This document shows positions 25,895-35,700 of a stretch of 64,000 bases of DNA, one piece after another; within the stretch, counting starts at the first letter, position 1, and each line of letters starts with the position of its first letter. Location of the stretch: the NCBI GenBank assembly GCA_012840085.1, contig DUMB01000001.1, positions 1-64,000 on the forward strand. The letters are read 5' to 3'. The translations under genes were made by a program, and so were the position numbers. This DNA comes from Clostridiaceae bacterium. GTDB taxonomy: Bacteria > Bacillota > Clostridia > Acetivibrionales > DUMB01. The notes beneath the pieces were generated by a model. That model had not been told where the DNA came from. It was given only the letters and a program-made list of their open reading frames with translations, and did not search any database.

Positions 25895-27268
25895 ATGAGC
25901 AACGATAATCATCAACAGAAAAGGGACAGTTTTACTTCGCAGCTGGGAGTTATTCTGGCTGCATCTGGTAGTGCCATTGGAATTGGCAATGTATGGCGTT
26001 TTAGCTATGTTGTGGGTGTGAATGGCGGAGGAGCTTTTTTACTGGTATATCTTATATGTGTTGTATTGGTTGGGCTTCCGCTTATTATGGCTGAATTGTC
26101 TATAGGACGCAATACTGGAAAAAGTGCATTTACTGCTTTTAAGCAGATAGCACCCAGGTCTTTTTGGTGGATAGCCGGCGCAACGGGAGTGCTTGCGGCA
26201 TTCTTGATAATGACATACTATCCTCTTGTTGCAGGATGGTCTTTGGGTTATATGTTTGAGAGTATCGTTAACTGGAAACCCATGATTGCAGACACTACAA
26301 CATTTTTTAATAATTATGTATCCGGAAATATCAAGCCTTTAATTATGCTTGCCATTGTTTTAATAATGACAGCCCTTACACTGGTTGGAGGCGTAGCAAA
26401 AGGCATTGAAAAGTGGAATAAGATTCTTATGCCCACACTTGTTATAATTATTATAGTGCTTATTATACGTTCACTGACATTACCAGGATCCATAGAAGGA
26501 GTTAAATTTTTATTCTATCCGGATTTTTCGAAAATTACAATAATGACATTTTTGGATGCTTTGGGACATGGTTTTTATTCACTGAGCGTTGGTATGGCAA
26601 TTATGATTACATATGGAAGTTATATCCGCAAGAATGACGATCTTGTTGAGTCTTCAGTGACTGTTTGCGCACTGGATACTGTTACTGCACTGATGGCAGG
26701 GCTTGCAATTTTTCCTGCAGTATTCGCATTGGGACTTGAGCCGGATTCAGGTGCAGGGCTCGCTTTTATAACATTGCCTAAGGCTTTTGCAACTTTGCCG
26801 GGTGGCCAGATTTTTGCAATATTATTCTTTTTATTGCTTACGGTTGCCGCCCTGGCATCGATGATGAGTTTATTGGAAGTATTGGTCGCATTCCTTGTAG
26901 ATGAATTTGGACTTAATAAGAAAAAAGTACTTATTATATTGGTCGTTCTCTTGTTTTTGCTGGGTATACCTTCCAATTTATCTTTTAACCTCATGGCTGA
27001 CTTTAAGATATTTGGACTTACCTATTTTGATTTAATGGACAAGTTTTCTGCAAATGTTTTGGTACCGATTACCGGACTGCTTACAGCGGCATTTGTGATT
27101 TTCCGGTTTGGAGTTAAAAACTCCCGGGAGGAACTGCTGGATAGCTGTAAACATCCAAAGGGATTTCTCATACGCTCTTACCCTGTCCTAATCAAGTACA
27201 TTGTACCTATTTCGGTAATTTTTATACTGCTTAATGCGACAGGGGTATTTTCAAAACTTTTTAGTTAA
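25895..27268 (+). CDS. Na+-dependent neurotransmitter-symporter-family (NSS/SNF) transporter
   Basis: A 457-residue membrane protein with about 11 hydrophobic segments. The NSS opening is clear: ILAASGSAIGIGNVWRFSYV, the unwound TM1 that binds Na+ and substrate, then GGGAFLLVYLICVVLVGLPL. TM6 (TFLDALGHGFYSLSVGMAIM) and the S-x-M-S region of TM8 (ALASMMSLLEVLVAFL) are present. Bacterial members import amino acids or similar amines with Na+; the substrate is not evident. A Na+ gradient may come from the V-ATPase later in the window. AGAAGGAGCAG precedes the ATG. Confidence 0.9.
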   Translation: MSNDNHQQKRDSFTSQLGVILAASGSAIGIGNVWRFSYVVGVNGGGAFLLVYLICVVLVGLPLIMAELSIGRNTGKSAFTAFKQIAPRSFWWIAGATGVLAAFLIMTYYPLVAGWSLGYMFESIVNWKPMIADTTTFFNNYVSGNIKPLIMLAIVLIMTALTLVGGVAKGIEKWNKILMPTLVIIIIVLIIRSLTLPGSIEGVKFLFYPDFSKITIMTFLDALGHGFYSLSVGMAIMITYGSYIRKNDDLVESSVTVCALDTVTALMAGLAIFPAVFALGLEPDSGAGLAFITLPKAFATLPGGQIFAILFFLLLTVAALASMMSLLEVLVAFLVDEFGLNKKKVLIILVVLLFLLGIPSNLSFNLMADFKIFGLTYFDLMDKFSANVLVPITGLLTAAFVIFRFGVKNSREELLDSCKHPKGFLIRSYPVLIKYIVPISVIFILLNATGVFSKLFS

Positions 27269-27270
27269 AA

Positions 27271-27289
27271 AAGGGGCATTAAGCCCCTT
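27271..27289. other. Intercistronic hairpin
   Basis: AAGGGGC (27271-27277) and GCCCCTT (27283-27289) form a perfect 7-bp stem with a 5-base loop, three bases after the NSS stop codon. The absence of a T run suggests a partial terminator or message stabiliser between the two genes. Confidence 0.55.
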
Positions 27290-27307
27290 CCATATTAAGG
27301 AGGCATC

Positions 27308-28111
27308 ATGTCAATAAGAGATTATTACTACAATCTGGTAAGTGAGCAGATGATAAAAGCTTGCCCTCAAAGAATTATTTCTCTGGTTCCGTCTGTAACA
27401 GAGACTTTGTTTTCGCTTGGCCTTGAGGGCAGAATAGCAGGAAGAACAGATTTTTGTGTGCACCCTGCGGGACAGGTAGACAGCATAAAGTCTGTCGGCG
27501 GTCCGAAGAATGTTGACTATTCCGTGATAGACAGCCTTAAACCTGATCTTATAATTGCAGACAAGGAAGAGAATACAAAGAAGATAGTTGAAGAGCTTTC
27601 GTCCCGGTATCCTGTTTACCTGTCAGTTGTGGAAAGCTTTGATGATGCATTAAGAACGGTTAAGGAGATTGGAATAATTACGGGTACTATGGACAAAGCT
27701 GAAGAGATAATCAATAATATAAAGCAAAAATTTGAAGGCCTGAATACATTCAAGGGTCTTAAAGCGGCATATTTGATTTGGAAGAATCCATACATGGCTG
27801 CCGGAAGAAGAACATTTATAAATTCTATTTTGGAGAAACTGGGCTTTATCAATCCTTTTACCGGATTTGAAGGCAGATATCCTATGATAGAGGTAGAGGA
27901 CATCAAAAGGTTAAATACCGATGTGATTTTCCTTGCATCAGAACCCTTCACGTTTGGGGAAGAAGACAAAAGAGAGCTGGAGGAGCATAAAGCAGCCAGA
28001 AAAGTAATCCTTGTTGACGGTGAAATGTTTTGCTGGCCGGGCTCGCATATGCTTAAGGCACCGGATTATTTCAGATTATTACAGGCCAAGATAGAGGAAA
28101 TAATTGTTTGA
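27308..28111 (+). CDS. BtuF/TroA-like helical-backbone binding protein without signal peptide
   Basis: A 267-residue protein of the vitamin-B12/iron-siderophore binding-protein fold. Motifs include RIISLVPSVTETLFSLGLEG, VGGPKNVDYSVIDSLKPDLI, YPVYLSVVESFDDAL, PYMAAGRRTFINSILEKLG and FCWPGSHMLKAPDYF. It begins MSIRDYYYNLVSEQM with no hydrophobic leader or lipobox, so it should be cytoplasmic. There are no transporter genes beside it. Some Clostridia carry such leaderless members of unknown role. ATTAAGGAGGCATC precedes the ATG. Confidence 0.78.
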   Translation: MSIRDYYYNLVSEQMIKACPQRIISLVPSVTETLFSLGLEGRIAGRTDFCVHPAGQVDSIKSVGGPKNVDYSVIDSLKPDLIIADKEENTKKIVEELSSRYPVYLSVVESFDDALRTVKEIGIITGTMDKAEEIINNIKQKFEGLNTFKGLKAAYLIWKNPYMAAGRRTFINSILEKLGFINPFTGFEGRYPMIEVEDIKRLNTDVIFLASEPFTFGEEDKRELEEHKAARKVILVDGEMFCWPGSHMLKAPDYFRLLQAKIEEIIV

Positions 28112-28641
28112 TTATTGGCCTATTCATTTGTTAACTTTGATATCTGCTGTATGGATATCTTTGTCAACTTCAGTCCTTGGTTAATATCCAAAGATCGAAT
28201 ATAGTTTTGATGGGTAGACTTTGGATAATCGTTTCATGCAAACCTATACTTATCCGGATTTAACTCTATTCTTTATATAAATATTTTACGTTATGGTGTC
28301 AGTTAAAATTATATATTAACTACAATTATATTTTTATGCATTCAGGAAAATTTCGTAATTTATACAAGTTATTCACAATTACCCCGACAATAAATCTAAA
28401 ATCTTTAATAACAAGTATCTGTAAGGCAAAATCAAAATTTTGCTATAAAAAAATCCAGTTTTATATTAAGGAAAAAAACAAGTTAAGATTTTACTAATGG
28501 TGAACATAATCCTCAATTGTGGATATTTAAATGTTTTTCTATATTTTAATTAATAATACAGCTTCCTGAAGTGAGGTGATCGCCATGTTAGTTTAGATAA
28601 ATTCACCAGTAATAGCAAATTAATTTAGAGGAGGTTGTAAA
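28112..28641. other. 530-base intergenic region upstream of the XylFGH importer
   Basis: No gene seen. Two inverted repeats occur: GATATC twice around 28140-28165, and TATCCAAAG / CTTTGGATA around 28186-28228 (9-bp stem, 25-base loop). A very short frame follows GTGAGGTGATCGCC at about 28572 (three codons). The sequence is otherwise AT-rich and should hold the control region targeted by the YesN-type regulator. No clean -35/-10 pair was recognised. Confidence 0.4.
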
Positions 28642-29730
28642 ATGAAAGGTATAGTAAAAATTTTAATCTTAGTGCTTGCAATAATGATGTGTATATCATT
28701 ATTTGCAGGATGTAACACGAAAAAGGAAAACGATAGGGATGATGCAAAACCTATAACAGCAGAAGGAGATAAGACAGGAAAAGATAAAGAAGTTGGAACT
28801 GAAGAAGAGATTTTTATAGGTATCTCGCTACCTACTCAGAGAGAACAAAGATGGGTATGGGATAAGGAAAATTTTGAAAAAGTAGCTAAAGAACTAAACG
28901 TCAAAATAGCAATTCAAATTGCTGATAATGATGCTGCAAAGCAGCAATCACAGTGTGAAAATCTTCTTTCGCAGGGAATAGATGCACTAATTATTGCTCC
29001 ACATGATGGAAAGGCCGCGGCTAATATTGTTTCTATGGCGCATGAAACAGGTGTTAAGGTTATATCATATGACAGACTTATTCTTGATTCAGATGTAGAT
29101 CTTTACTTGACTTTTGACCAAGAAAAGATCGGAGAGTTGCAAGGCGAATGGCTAACAAATAAAGTTGAAAAAGGTAATATAGTTCTTCTGTCAGGAGATC
29201 CCGCTGATAGTACATCGGTACCATTAAGAAAAGGTGCACTCAATAAACTTCAACCGAAGATTGATAGTGGAGATTATAAAATAGTACTTGATCAGGCTGT
29301 TAAGGATTGGCAACCCGCCGAAGCGTTAAAGCATATGGAAAATGCTCTTACTGCTACCAATAATGATATACAAGGTGTAATTGCTCCAAATGACGGCACA
29401 GCAGGAGCATGTATACAAGCCCTTGCTGCACAAGGATTAGCTGGTAAGGTTCCAATAACTGGTATGGATGCTGAAATTGATGCTTTAAAGAGAATAATAG
29501 AAGGAACTCAAGGAATGACTGTTTTCACTGATATAAGAGATCTCGGAAGGTCTGCTATAGAAGCTGCAATTAAGCTTGTAAAAGGAGAGAAACCAGATGT
29601 CAATAATGTAATGAATAATGGGAAAATAGATGTTCCTTCAATATTTATTGAAGCCAGATTAGTTGAAAAAGATGACATAAAACCACTTCTTATTGACGGA
29701 GGCTTTATTAAAGAAGAAGATCTCAAATAA
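28642..29730 (+). CDS. xylF: XylF-type sugar ABC transporter binding lipoprotein
   Basis: A 362-residue lipoprotein. The leader MKGIVKILILVLAIMM ends at LFAGC (lipobox), followed by an acidic/Lys linker. The mature part has XylF hallmarks: QREQRWVWDKENF, QCENLLSQGIDALIIAPHDG, YDRLILDSDVDLYLTFDQ, GDPADSTSVPLRKG, VKDWQPAEALKHMENAL, APNDGTAGACIQAL and ITGMDAEIDALKRI. D-xylose or a related aldose is therefore the likely ligand. GAGGAGGTTGTAAA precedes the ATG. It is paralogous to the frameshifted protein at 44222. A stem-loop separates it from the ATPase gene, which fits higher expression of the binding protein. Confidence 0.87.
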   Translation: MKGIVKILILVLAIMMCISLFAGCNTKKENDRDDAKPITAEGDKTGKDKEVGTEEEIFIGISLPTQREQRWVWDKENFEKVAKELNVKIAIQIADNDAAKQQSQCENLLSQGIDALIIAPHDGKAAANIVSMAHETGVKVISYDRLILDSDVDLYLTFDQEKIGELQGEWLTNKVEKGNIVLLSGDPADSTSVPLRKGALNKLQPKIDSGDYKIVLDQAVKDWQPAEALKHMENALTATNNDIQGVIAPNDGTAGACIQALAAQGLAGKVPITGMDAEIDALKRIIEGTQGMTVFTDIRDLGRSAIEAAIKLVKGEKPDVNNVMNNGKIDVPSIFIEARLVEKDDIKPLLIDGGFIKEEDLK

Positions 29731-29776
29731 AAATAATCCAAGTCACTTTATTAGTCAGTTTTTAATTGTTATGGCT

Positions 29777-29806
29777 TTGAGGAACGACTTAAAAACCGTT
29801 CCTCAA
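29777..29806 (+). other. Intercistronic stem-loop after the XylF gene
   Basis: TTGAGGAACG (29777-29786) pairs perfectly with CGTTCCTCAA (29797-29806). There is no T run. It likely acts as a message stabiliser or partial terminator, like the stem-loop after the binding-protein gene at 18007. Confidence 0.65.
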
Positions 29807-29829
29807 GAACTTCGCTAAGGATGGTTGAT

Positions 29830-31347
29830 ATGAACGAGTATATTCTTGAAATGGTGAATATTTCAAAGGAATTTCCCGGTGTTAAAGCATTAGATAATGT
29901 TAACTTCAAGGTAAAAAAAGGAGAAATTCACGCTCTGGTTGGAGAAAACGGAGCCGGAAAATCAACATTGATGAAAATACTATCTGGTGTTTATCCTTAT
30001 GGTACATATAGTGGTGATATAATTTTTAAAGGAAAAATTAGACAGTTCAATACAATAAAAGATAGTGAACATGCAGGTATTGCGATAATCTATCAGGAGT
30101 TGGCACTTATAAAGCAACTAAGTGTTTGTGAGAACATTTTTTTAGGCAACGAAATTAATGATAGGGGAGTTATTAATTGGGAAAAGTCATATGTTGAGAC
30201 TGAAAAGTTTTTGAGGGAAGTTAGATTAAATATAAAGCCAACAACATTGGTTATGAATCTGGGTATTGGACAACAGCAACTGGTTGAGATTGCTAAAGCA
30301 ATGTCTAAACAATCTGATTTATTAATTCTTGATGAACCTACTTCAGCTTTAACAGAAGATGAAATAGATAATCTTTTCGATCTGTTGAGAGGATTTAAAG
30401 AAAAAGGGATAACCTGTATATATATATCACATAAGCTTGATGAGATATTTAAAATTGCAGATAGAATTACCGTGCTCAGGGATGGAATTACTGTAGCTAC
30501 TCACAACACAGCTGATTTAGATGAAAGCAAGCTTATCTCCTTGATGGTTGGAAGAAAACTAACAGAAAGGTTTCCGAAAGTAAGGTATGAACCAGGTGAA
30601 GTTGTACTCGAATTAAAAAACTGGACTGTATTTGATCCCGAAATTCCGGAAAGAAAGGTAATAAACAATGTCAGTTTTACTGCCAGAAAAGGTGAAGTTT
30701 TAGGAATTGCAGGCCTGATGGGTGCAGGTAGGACTGAACTGTGTATGAGTATTTTCGGGTGTTATGGCAGTAAAGTTTTAGGACAGCTATTTGTAAATGG
30801 AAAAGAGATTAAAGCAAGAGATCCAGGATCAATTATAAAGGCTGGAGTGAGCTATTTGTCCGAAGATAGAAAGGGTAACGGACTTGTTCTTATCCAAAGC
30901 ATCAAGAAAAACATCTCTATGGCCAGTCTTGATTATATTTCTAAAGCAACTGTTATTAATGAAAATGAAGAAATAAGAATGGTTGAAAAATATGTCACTA
31001 AACTTCGTATAAAAACCCCTTCAATTGAACAATTAGTAGGTAACTTAAGTGGTGGAAACCAACAAAAGGTTGTTCTTGGGAAATGGCTTATGACAAATCC
31101 TAAAGTTTTAATACTTGATGAACCCACTAGAGGTATAGATGTCGGTGCAAAGTTTGAGATATATAACATTATAAACAGCCTAGTGGAAAGTGGAGTTTGT
31201 ATAATAATGATCTCTTCTGAACTTCCAGAGATTCTCGGAATGAGCGATAGGATATTGATTATGCATGAAGGAGAAATAAGGGGTGAGCTTCATTGGAAAG
31301 AAGCAACGCAAGAAAAAATTATGTCTTATGCTACAGGAGGTAAATAA
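29830..31347 (+). CDS. xylG: XylG-type sugar ABC transporter ATPase (two nucleotide-binding domains)
   Basis: A 505-residue ATPase with tandem ABC domains. Domain 1: Walker A GENGAGKSTLM, Walker B LLILDEPTSAL. Domain 2: GLMGAGRTEL, signature LSGGNQQKVV and Walker B VLILDEPTRGID. Both Walker B motifs are intact, unlike the RbsA-type protein at 18165. The stretch YPYGTYSGDIIFKG is characteristic of XylG/GguA-type proteins. The ATG at 29830 is chosen because AAGGA at 29817-29821 is well spaced; the upstream ATG at 29821 touches it. The permease gene starts 6 bases after its stop. Confidence 0.88.
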   Translation: MNEYILEMVNISKEFPGVKALDNVNFKVKKGEIHALVGENGAGKSTLMKILSGVYPYGTYSGDIIFKGKIRQFNTIKDSEHAGIAIIYQELALIKQLSVCENIFLGNEINDRGVINWEKSYVETEKFLREVRLNIKPTTLVMNLGIGQQQLVEIAKAMSKQSDLLILDEPTSALTEDEIDNLFDLLRGFKEKGITCIYISHKLDEIFKIADRITVLRDGITVATHNTADLDESKLISLMVGRKLTERFPKVRYEPGEVVLELKNWTVFDPEIPERKVINNVSFTARKGEVLGIAGLMGAGRTELCMSIFGCYGSKVLGQLFVNGKEIKARDPGSIIKAGVSYLSEDRKGNGLVLIQSIKKNISMASLDYISKATVINENEEIRMVEKYVTKLRIKTPSIEQLVGNLSGGNQQKVVLGKWLMTNPKVLILDEPTRGIDVGAKFEIYNIINSLVESGVCIIMISSELPEILGMSDRILIMHEGEIRGELHWKEATQEKIMSYATGGK

Positions 31348-31353
31348 AAAAAT

Positions 31354-32547
31354 ATGAATTTAAGAACATCGTTAAAAGGGAGCGTAAATGATTCAATTAA
31401 ACTTAATATTAAACTTAATGTAAGGCAGTATACAATGTTTGTCGCTCTATTATTTATATGGCTGATATTTACAGTGGTCACCAAAGGTTTATTCATTACT
31501 TCAAGAAATCTTTCCAACCTCTTCATTCAGATGTGCACAACAGGAATAATGGCTTGCGGTATGGTACTTGTTATGGTTGCCGGTCATATCGATCTTTCCG
31601 TTGGGTCTGTAGCCGGTACGTTGGGTGCAATAGCAGCCGCTCTGATGGCTAAATGTGGAGTAAGTCCTATACTTGCAATTGCGATAACACTTATAGCTGG
31701 ATTATTAATTGGTACCTGGCATGGGTTCTGGATCGCATACCGGGGAGTTCCGGCATTTATAGTAACTCTATCCAGCATGACTGCATTTAAAGGTGTCACC
31801 TTAGCAGTCACAAATGGTGCTACAATTGGAGAATTCAGCAATCTTTTTAAATCCCTTGGGCAAGGCTATATACCTAAACTAATACCAAATGCAGAATTTA
31901 ATGATACAAGCGCTTTAATAGGAATAATATCCATTATTTTATTTATAATTTTCGATTTCAGGAAAAGAAACACCAGGAAGAAATATGGTTTTGAAGTAGC
32001 AACTATCCCTATACAAATTCTAAGAATAGTTTTCGTATCAGTGGCGATTGCTCTTGCTTCTTCCATAATGGTGAGCTATAGAGGAATTCCTATTGCTGTA
32101 CTTATTCTGATTGGAATTATCCTGATATACACTTTTATTACTAACAGAACAACTTTTGGAAGGCATGTCTATGCTATAGGTGGTAACAAAGAAGCAGCTA
32201 AGCTATCAGGCATTAATGTAAAGAAAACAGAATTGCTTATATACGCATCTATGGGATTATTGACTGCTTTAGCAGCTATTGTATTCACTGCAAGGTTAAA
32301 TGCCGCTACACCTGGCGCAGGAAATCTTTTCGAACTTGACGCTATTGCTTCATGCATTATAGGCGGTACAAGTACTATGGGTGGTAAAGGTACGATCATT
32401 GGTGCCATAATTGGAGCTCTTGTTATGGCAAGTATAGATAACGGTATGAGTCTAATGAATGTTAATATCATGTATCAATACATGATAAAAGGCTTAATAC
32501 TTTTGCTAGCTGTATGGGTAGATTTTGCGACAAAAAAAAGGGCTTAA
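31354..32547 (+). CDS. xylH: XylH-type sugar ABC transporter permease
   Basis: A 397-residue membrane protein of the BPD-transp-2 family, longer than RbsC-type permeases, as expected for XylH/GguB. Motifs: GMVLVMVAGHIDLSVGSVAG, FWIAYRGVPAFIVTLSSM, GRHVYAIGGNKEAAKLSGIN and CIIGGTSTMGGKGTIIGAII. About 10-12 spans with a longer central loop. AGGAGGTAAATAAAAAA precedes the ATG. Only one permease is encoded, so it presumably works as a homodimer with the XylG-type ATPase. Confidence 0.88.
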   Translation: MNLRTSLKGSVNDSIKLNIKLNVRQYTMFVALLFIWLIFTVVTKGLFITSRNLSNLFIQMCTTGIMACGMVLVMVAGHIDLSVGSVAGTLGAIAAALMAKCGVSPILAIAITLIAGLLIGTWHGFWIAYRGVPAFIVTLSSMTAFKGVTLAVTNGATIGEFSNLFKSLGQGYIPKLIPNAEFNDTSALIGIISIILFIIFDFRKRNTRKKYGFEVATIPIQILRIVFVSVAIALASSIMVSYRGIPIAVLILIGIILIYTFITNRTTFGRHVYAIGGNKEAAKLSGINVKKTELLIYASMGLLTALAAIVFTARLNAATPGAGNLFELDAIASCIIGGTSTMGGKGTIIGAIIGALVMASIDNGMSLMNVNIMYQYMIKGLILLLAVWVDFATKKRA

Positions 32548-32579
32548 AACTGTAATCAGAATAAAATTTACTAACTTAT

Positions 32580-32624
32580 GTAAACCAATTATTAATTTGT
32601 TCTCATGATAAAAGGCTGGTTTAC
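32580..32624 (+). other. Inverted repeat between importer and GH2 gene
   Basis: GTAAACCA (32580-32587) pairs with TGGTTTAC (32617-32624) around a 29-base loop and is followed by GAGGAGGTG. There is no T run. It may weakly separate the importer from the GH2 transcript. A 30-codon GTG frame after the GAGGAGG is not supported by anything else. Confidence 0.4.
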
Positions 32625-32752
32625 GAGGAGGTGAAATTTAGTAATGTAATTATTAAATTTAGCATCTTCAAGGTGTATTTAAAACTACAACATAAAGGCC
32701 AGGGCATAAATACTAAAAAATAAAAAATAAAAACTTAGGAGGTAAGAAAATC

Positions 32753-35700
32753 ATGTTGAAAAGAATCCTCTGCAGCATGTTGATTATTTTGGTATTGTTT
32801 GCTTATTTATCAGTGACACCTTCTTTTGCATCCAGTACTAATCCTATCATTGATGCAAATTCAATCTATAAGCTGATTGACGGTTGGGAAATTCAGTCTT
32901 CGGATCTGGTTGGTACAGATGGCAAACTAATTTCGACTAATCGATATATTCCTCAAGGTTGGTATAGTACATCTGTTCCTAATACTGTTCTTGGAGCGCT
33001 AATTAATGCGGGTGAATATGGAGATGTGTTTTTTGGAGATAACGTAGCAAAAATTGGGAGAGATAGGTTTGAGTCTCCCTGGTGGTATCGCAAAGCATTT
33101 ATATTATCTGAAAAGGAACAAGGTAAAAGGATTTTGCTGAACTTCAATGGTATTAATTATCAAGCCGATGTCTGGGTTAACGGTAATTTAGTAGCGAACA
33201 AAGATGAGGTTGTAGGAACGTTCAGAACGTTTGAATTTGACATTACAGACTATGTTATTTGTGATGGAGTAACCCAAAATGTTGTTGCAGTATGTGTAAC
33301 AAAACCTGAATATGGAAAAGACTTAGCAATTTATTGGGTAGACTGGTGTCCACAGCCGGCTGATAGCAATATGGGCCTTTGGCGTGATGTTTATATTGCT
33401 ACATGTTCTTCTGTAAGCGTTCGGAATCCCTTTGTTACTGCGAAGGTAGATAAAGACCTTTCAACAGCTCATCTCAATGCATATGTAGAATTAAGCAATC
33501 ATACCAACGATAACATTTCTGGTAAATTAGAAGCAACTATTAAAAGCCCAGCCGGAACAGAAATTGCAACTATATCACAACCAGTTGCAATTCGCGCTGG
33601 AGTGAAGGATATGGAAGTTGCTTTCAAAGCAGAAGATTTTGATGCACTTAATATTAGCAATCCTGAGTTATGGTGGCCACTATACATGGGTAGCCAACCA
33701 ATGTATAGCATTGAATTTAAGTTTATGGTAAATGATAAGGTTTCTGATAAAATAACGCAGAAATTCGGTATCAGAGAAATCTATACTGAATTTAACATTT
33801 CTCCGTCTTCCAAACAAAGTCTTAAGGACATGGTACAGTTCTATATTAATCATAAACCTCTTCTTGTGAGGGCTGGAGGTTACTGCCCTACAGACTTGTT
33901 CCTTCGTCATTCTTCGGAGGCCAACCGTTCAGTTATAGAATACTGTAAAGAGATGGGATTAAACGCAATAAGAGATGAAGGAAAGTTCTGGAGTGATGAA
34001 TTGTTAGATCTGCTTGATGAGAATGGGATTATGCTTATATCCGGTTGGTGTTGCTGTGACAGGTGGCAGCAATCTCATCAATGGGATGAAAGAGAAATGT
34101 GGATCGGCACAGAATCCTTGAAGTCACAGCTTCGTCTCTTAAGAGTTCATCCTAGCATGCTAGCATGGATGAATGGAAGTGACAATCCACCGTCCTATGA
34201 CACTAACCCGGCAACTAAACAACGCGGTATAGAAGTTGAGCAACGTTTCTTTGATATAGAACATGAAGCTCACTGGGAGGATTTTGCAGCAATTATCTCC
34301 AGCGGCTCTGCAAAAATAGCTCAAATTAATGGTACTTATAGTGGAATGCATATGGATGCTACGTATGATTATGCGCCTCCGGCTTATTTCTTTGAAGATA
34401 TGAATGATGGTGGAGCATTCGGATTTACTTCTGAAGCTGGTCCTGGACCAAACATACCAGTAATAGAGACTCTAAAGAAAATTATTCCTGAAGAAAATTT
34501 ATGGCCATATAATATCGGTGGTGAAAATTATTCATTATGGAATTACCACGCAGCAAGGGGTAGTTTTGCAAATCTTAAAGTATTTAACATGGCTCTGGAT
34601 AACCACTTTGGGAAGCAAAGCAGCCTTGAAGAATATGTCATGAAAGCTCATGTTCAGATGTATGATGCACAGCGTGCACAGTTTGAGGCACTCAATGCAA
34701 ATAAGTACGTAAAGGCGTCGGGTTGGGTTCAGTGGATGCTTAATAATGCTTGGCCAAGTATTTACTGGAATCTCTTTGACTATTACATGAATCCTCATGG
34801 TGGATATTTTGGAGCAAAAAAAGCGAATGAACCACTACATATTATGTACGATTACGCATCTAAAGAGGTAAAGGTTATAAACAATACTTTCAATGAATAT
34901 GAAGGCTTAAAGGCTAAGATTGGAGTATTTTGCCTTGACAGTACATGTGTATATAGTAAAGAAATTGATGATATTAATATAGAAGCAGACGGTGCAAGTT
35001 CTTCTGTAGGCGGCAGTCCGAAAACAATTGGTTATCAGGAAATTAATTTTAATGGAAGGATAGAAGAAGCATATGGTGTTAAAATAATAGATGAACTTGA
35101 TGTGGATAATTCATTAGCTGATATATTAACTTCAACATATTTTATAAGACTCGAATTATTAGATTCAGAAAATAATCTTGTAAGCGTTAACTCATATGCG
35201 TATTCAAAGAAAAAAGACATGCCGAGATATCAGAATCATTCATGGAATGTTACTTTGCAAGATCAATATGCAGACTTTACTGATTTGCAGTTACTGGAGC
35301 CGGTTGATTTAGAAATTGTTGGAACACCAACTGTGAAGAATCAGGGGAAAGAGCAAATCCTCACTTATACCATCAAAAACAACGGTGATTCAATAGCGTA
35401 CTCAGTATTTGCCAAAGTCAGGAAGGGTTACAATGGCGACTTAATAGCTCCTATTAAAATGGAAGATAACTACTTTATGCTTCTACCGGGAGAAGAGAGA
35501 ACCATACAGGCGAAATACTATCTGTCTGATTTAGATGGAGCAACACCTGTAATAGAAGTTAACTGCTATAATAATATTTGCACTACCAAGCAGAATCCAG
35601 CTCCAAGTACCTTGGATCTGGCAAGAGGAGCGACAGCAAAGGCATCATCATACCAAGGGTCAAATAGAGCAGATAGAGCCATTGATGGCAGTGATTATAC

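Noticed and set aside
28140..28230. Inverted repeats as a terminator after the BtuF-like gene
   Set aside because: The stems have long loops or mismatches and no T run, so no terminator is called.
28560..28600. Possible leader peptide or riboswitch near GTGAGGTGATCGCC
   Set aside because: The frame is only three codons and no known riboswitch core could be recognised.
32630..32740. 30-codon GTG frame after GAGGAGG upstream of the GH2 gene
   Set aside because: No family resemblance, skewed composition, and the GH2 gene has its own AGGAGG.
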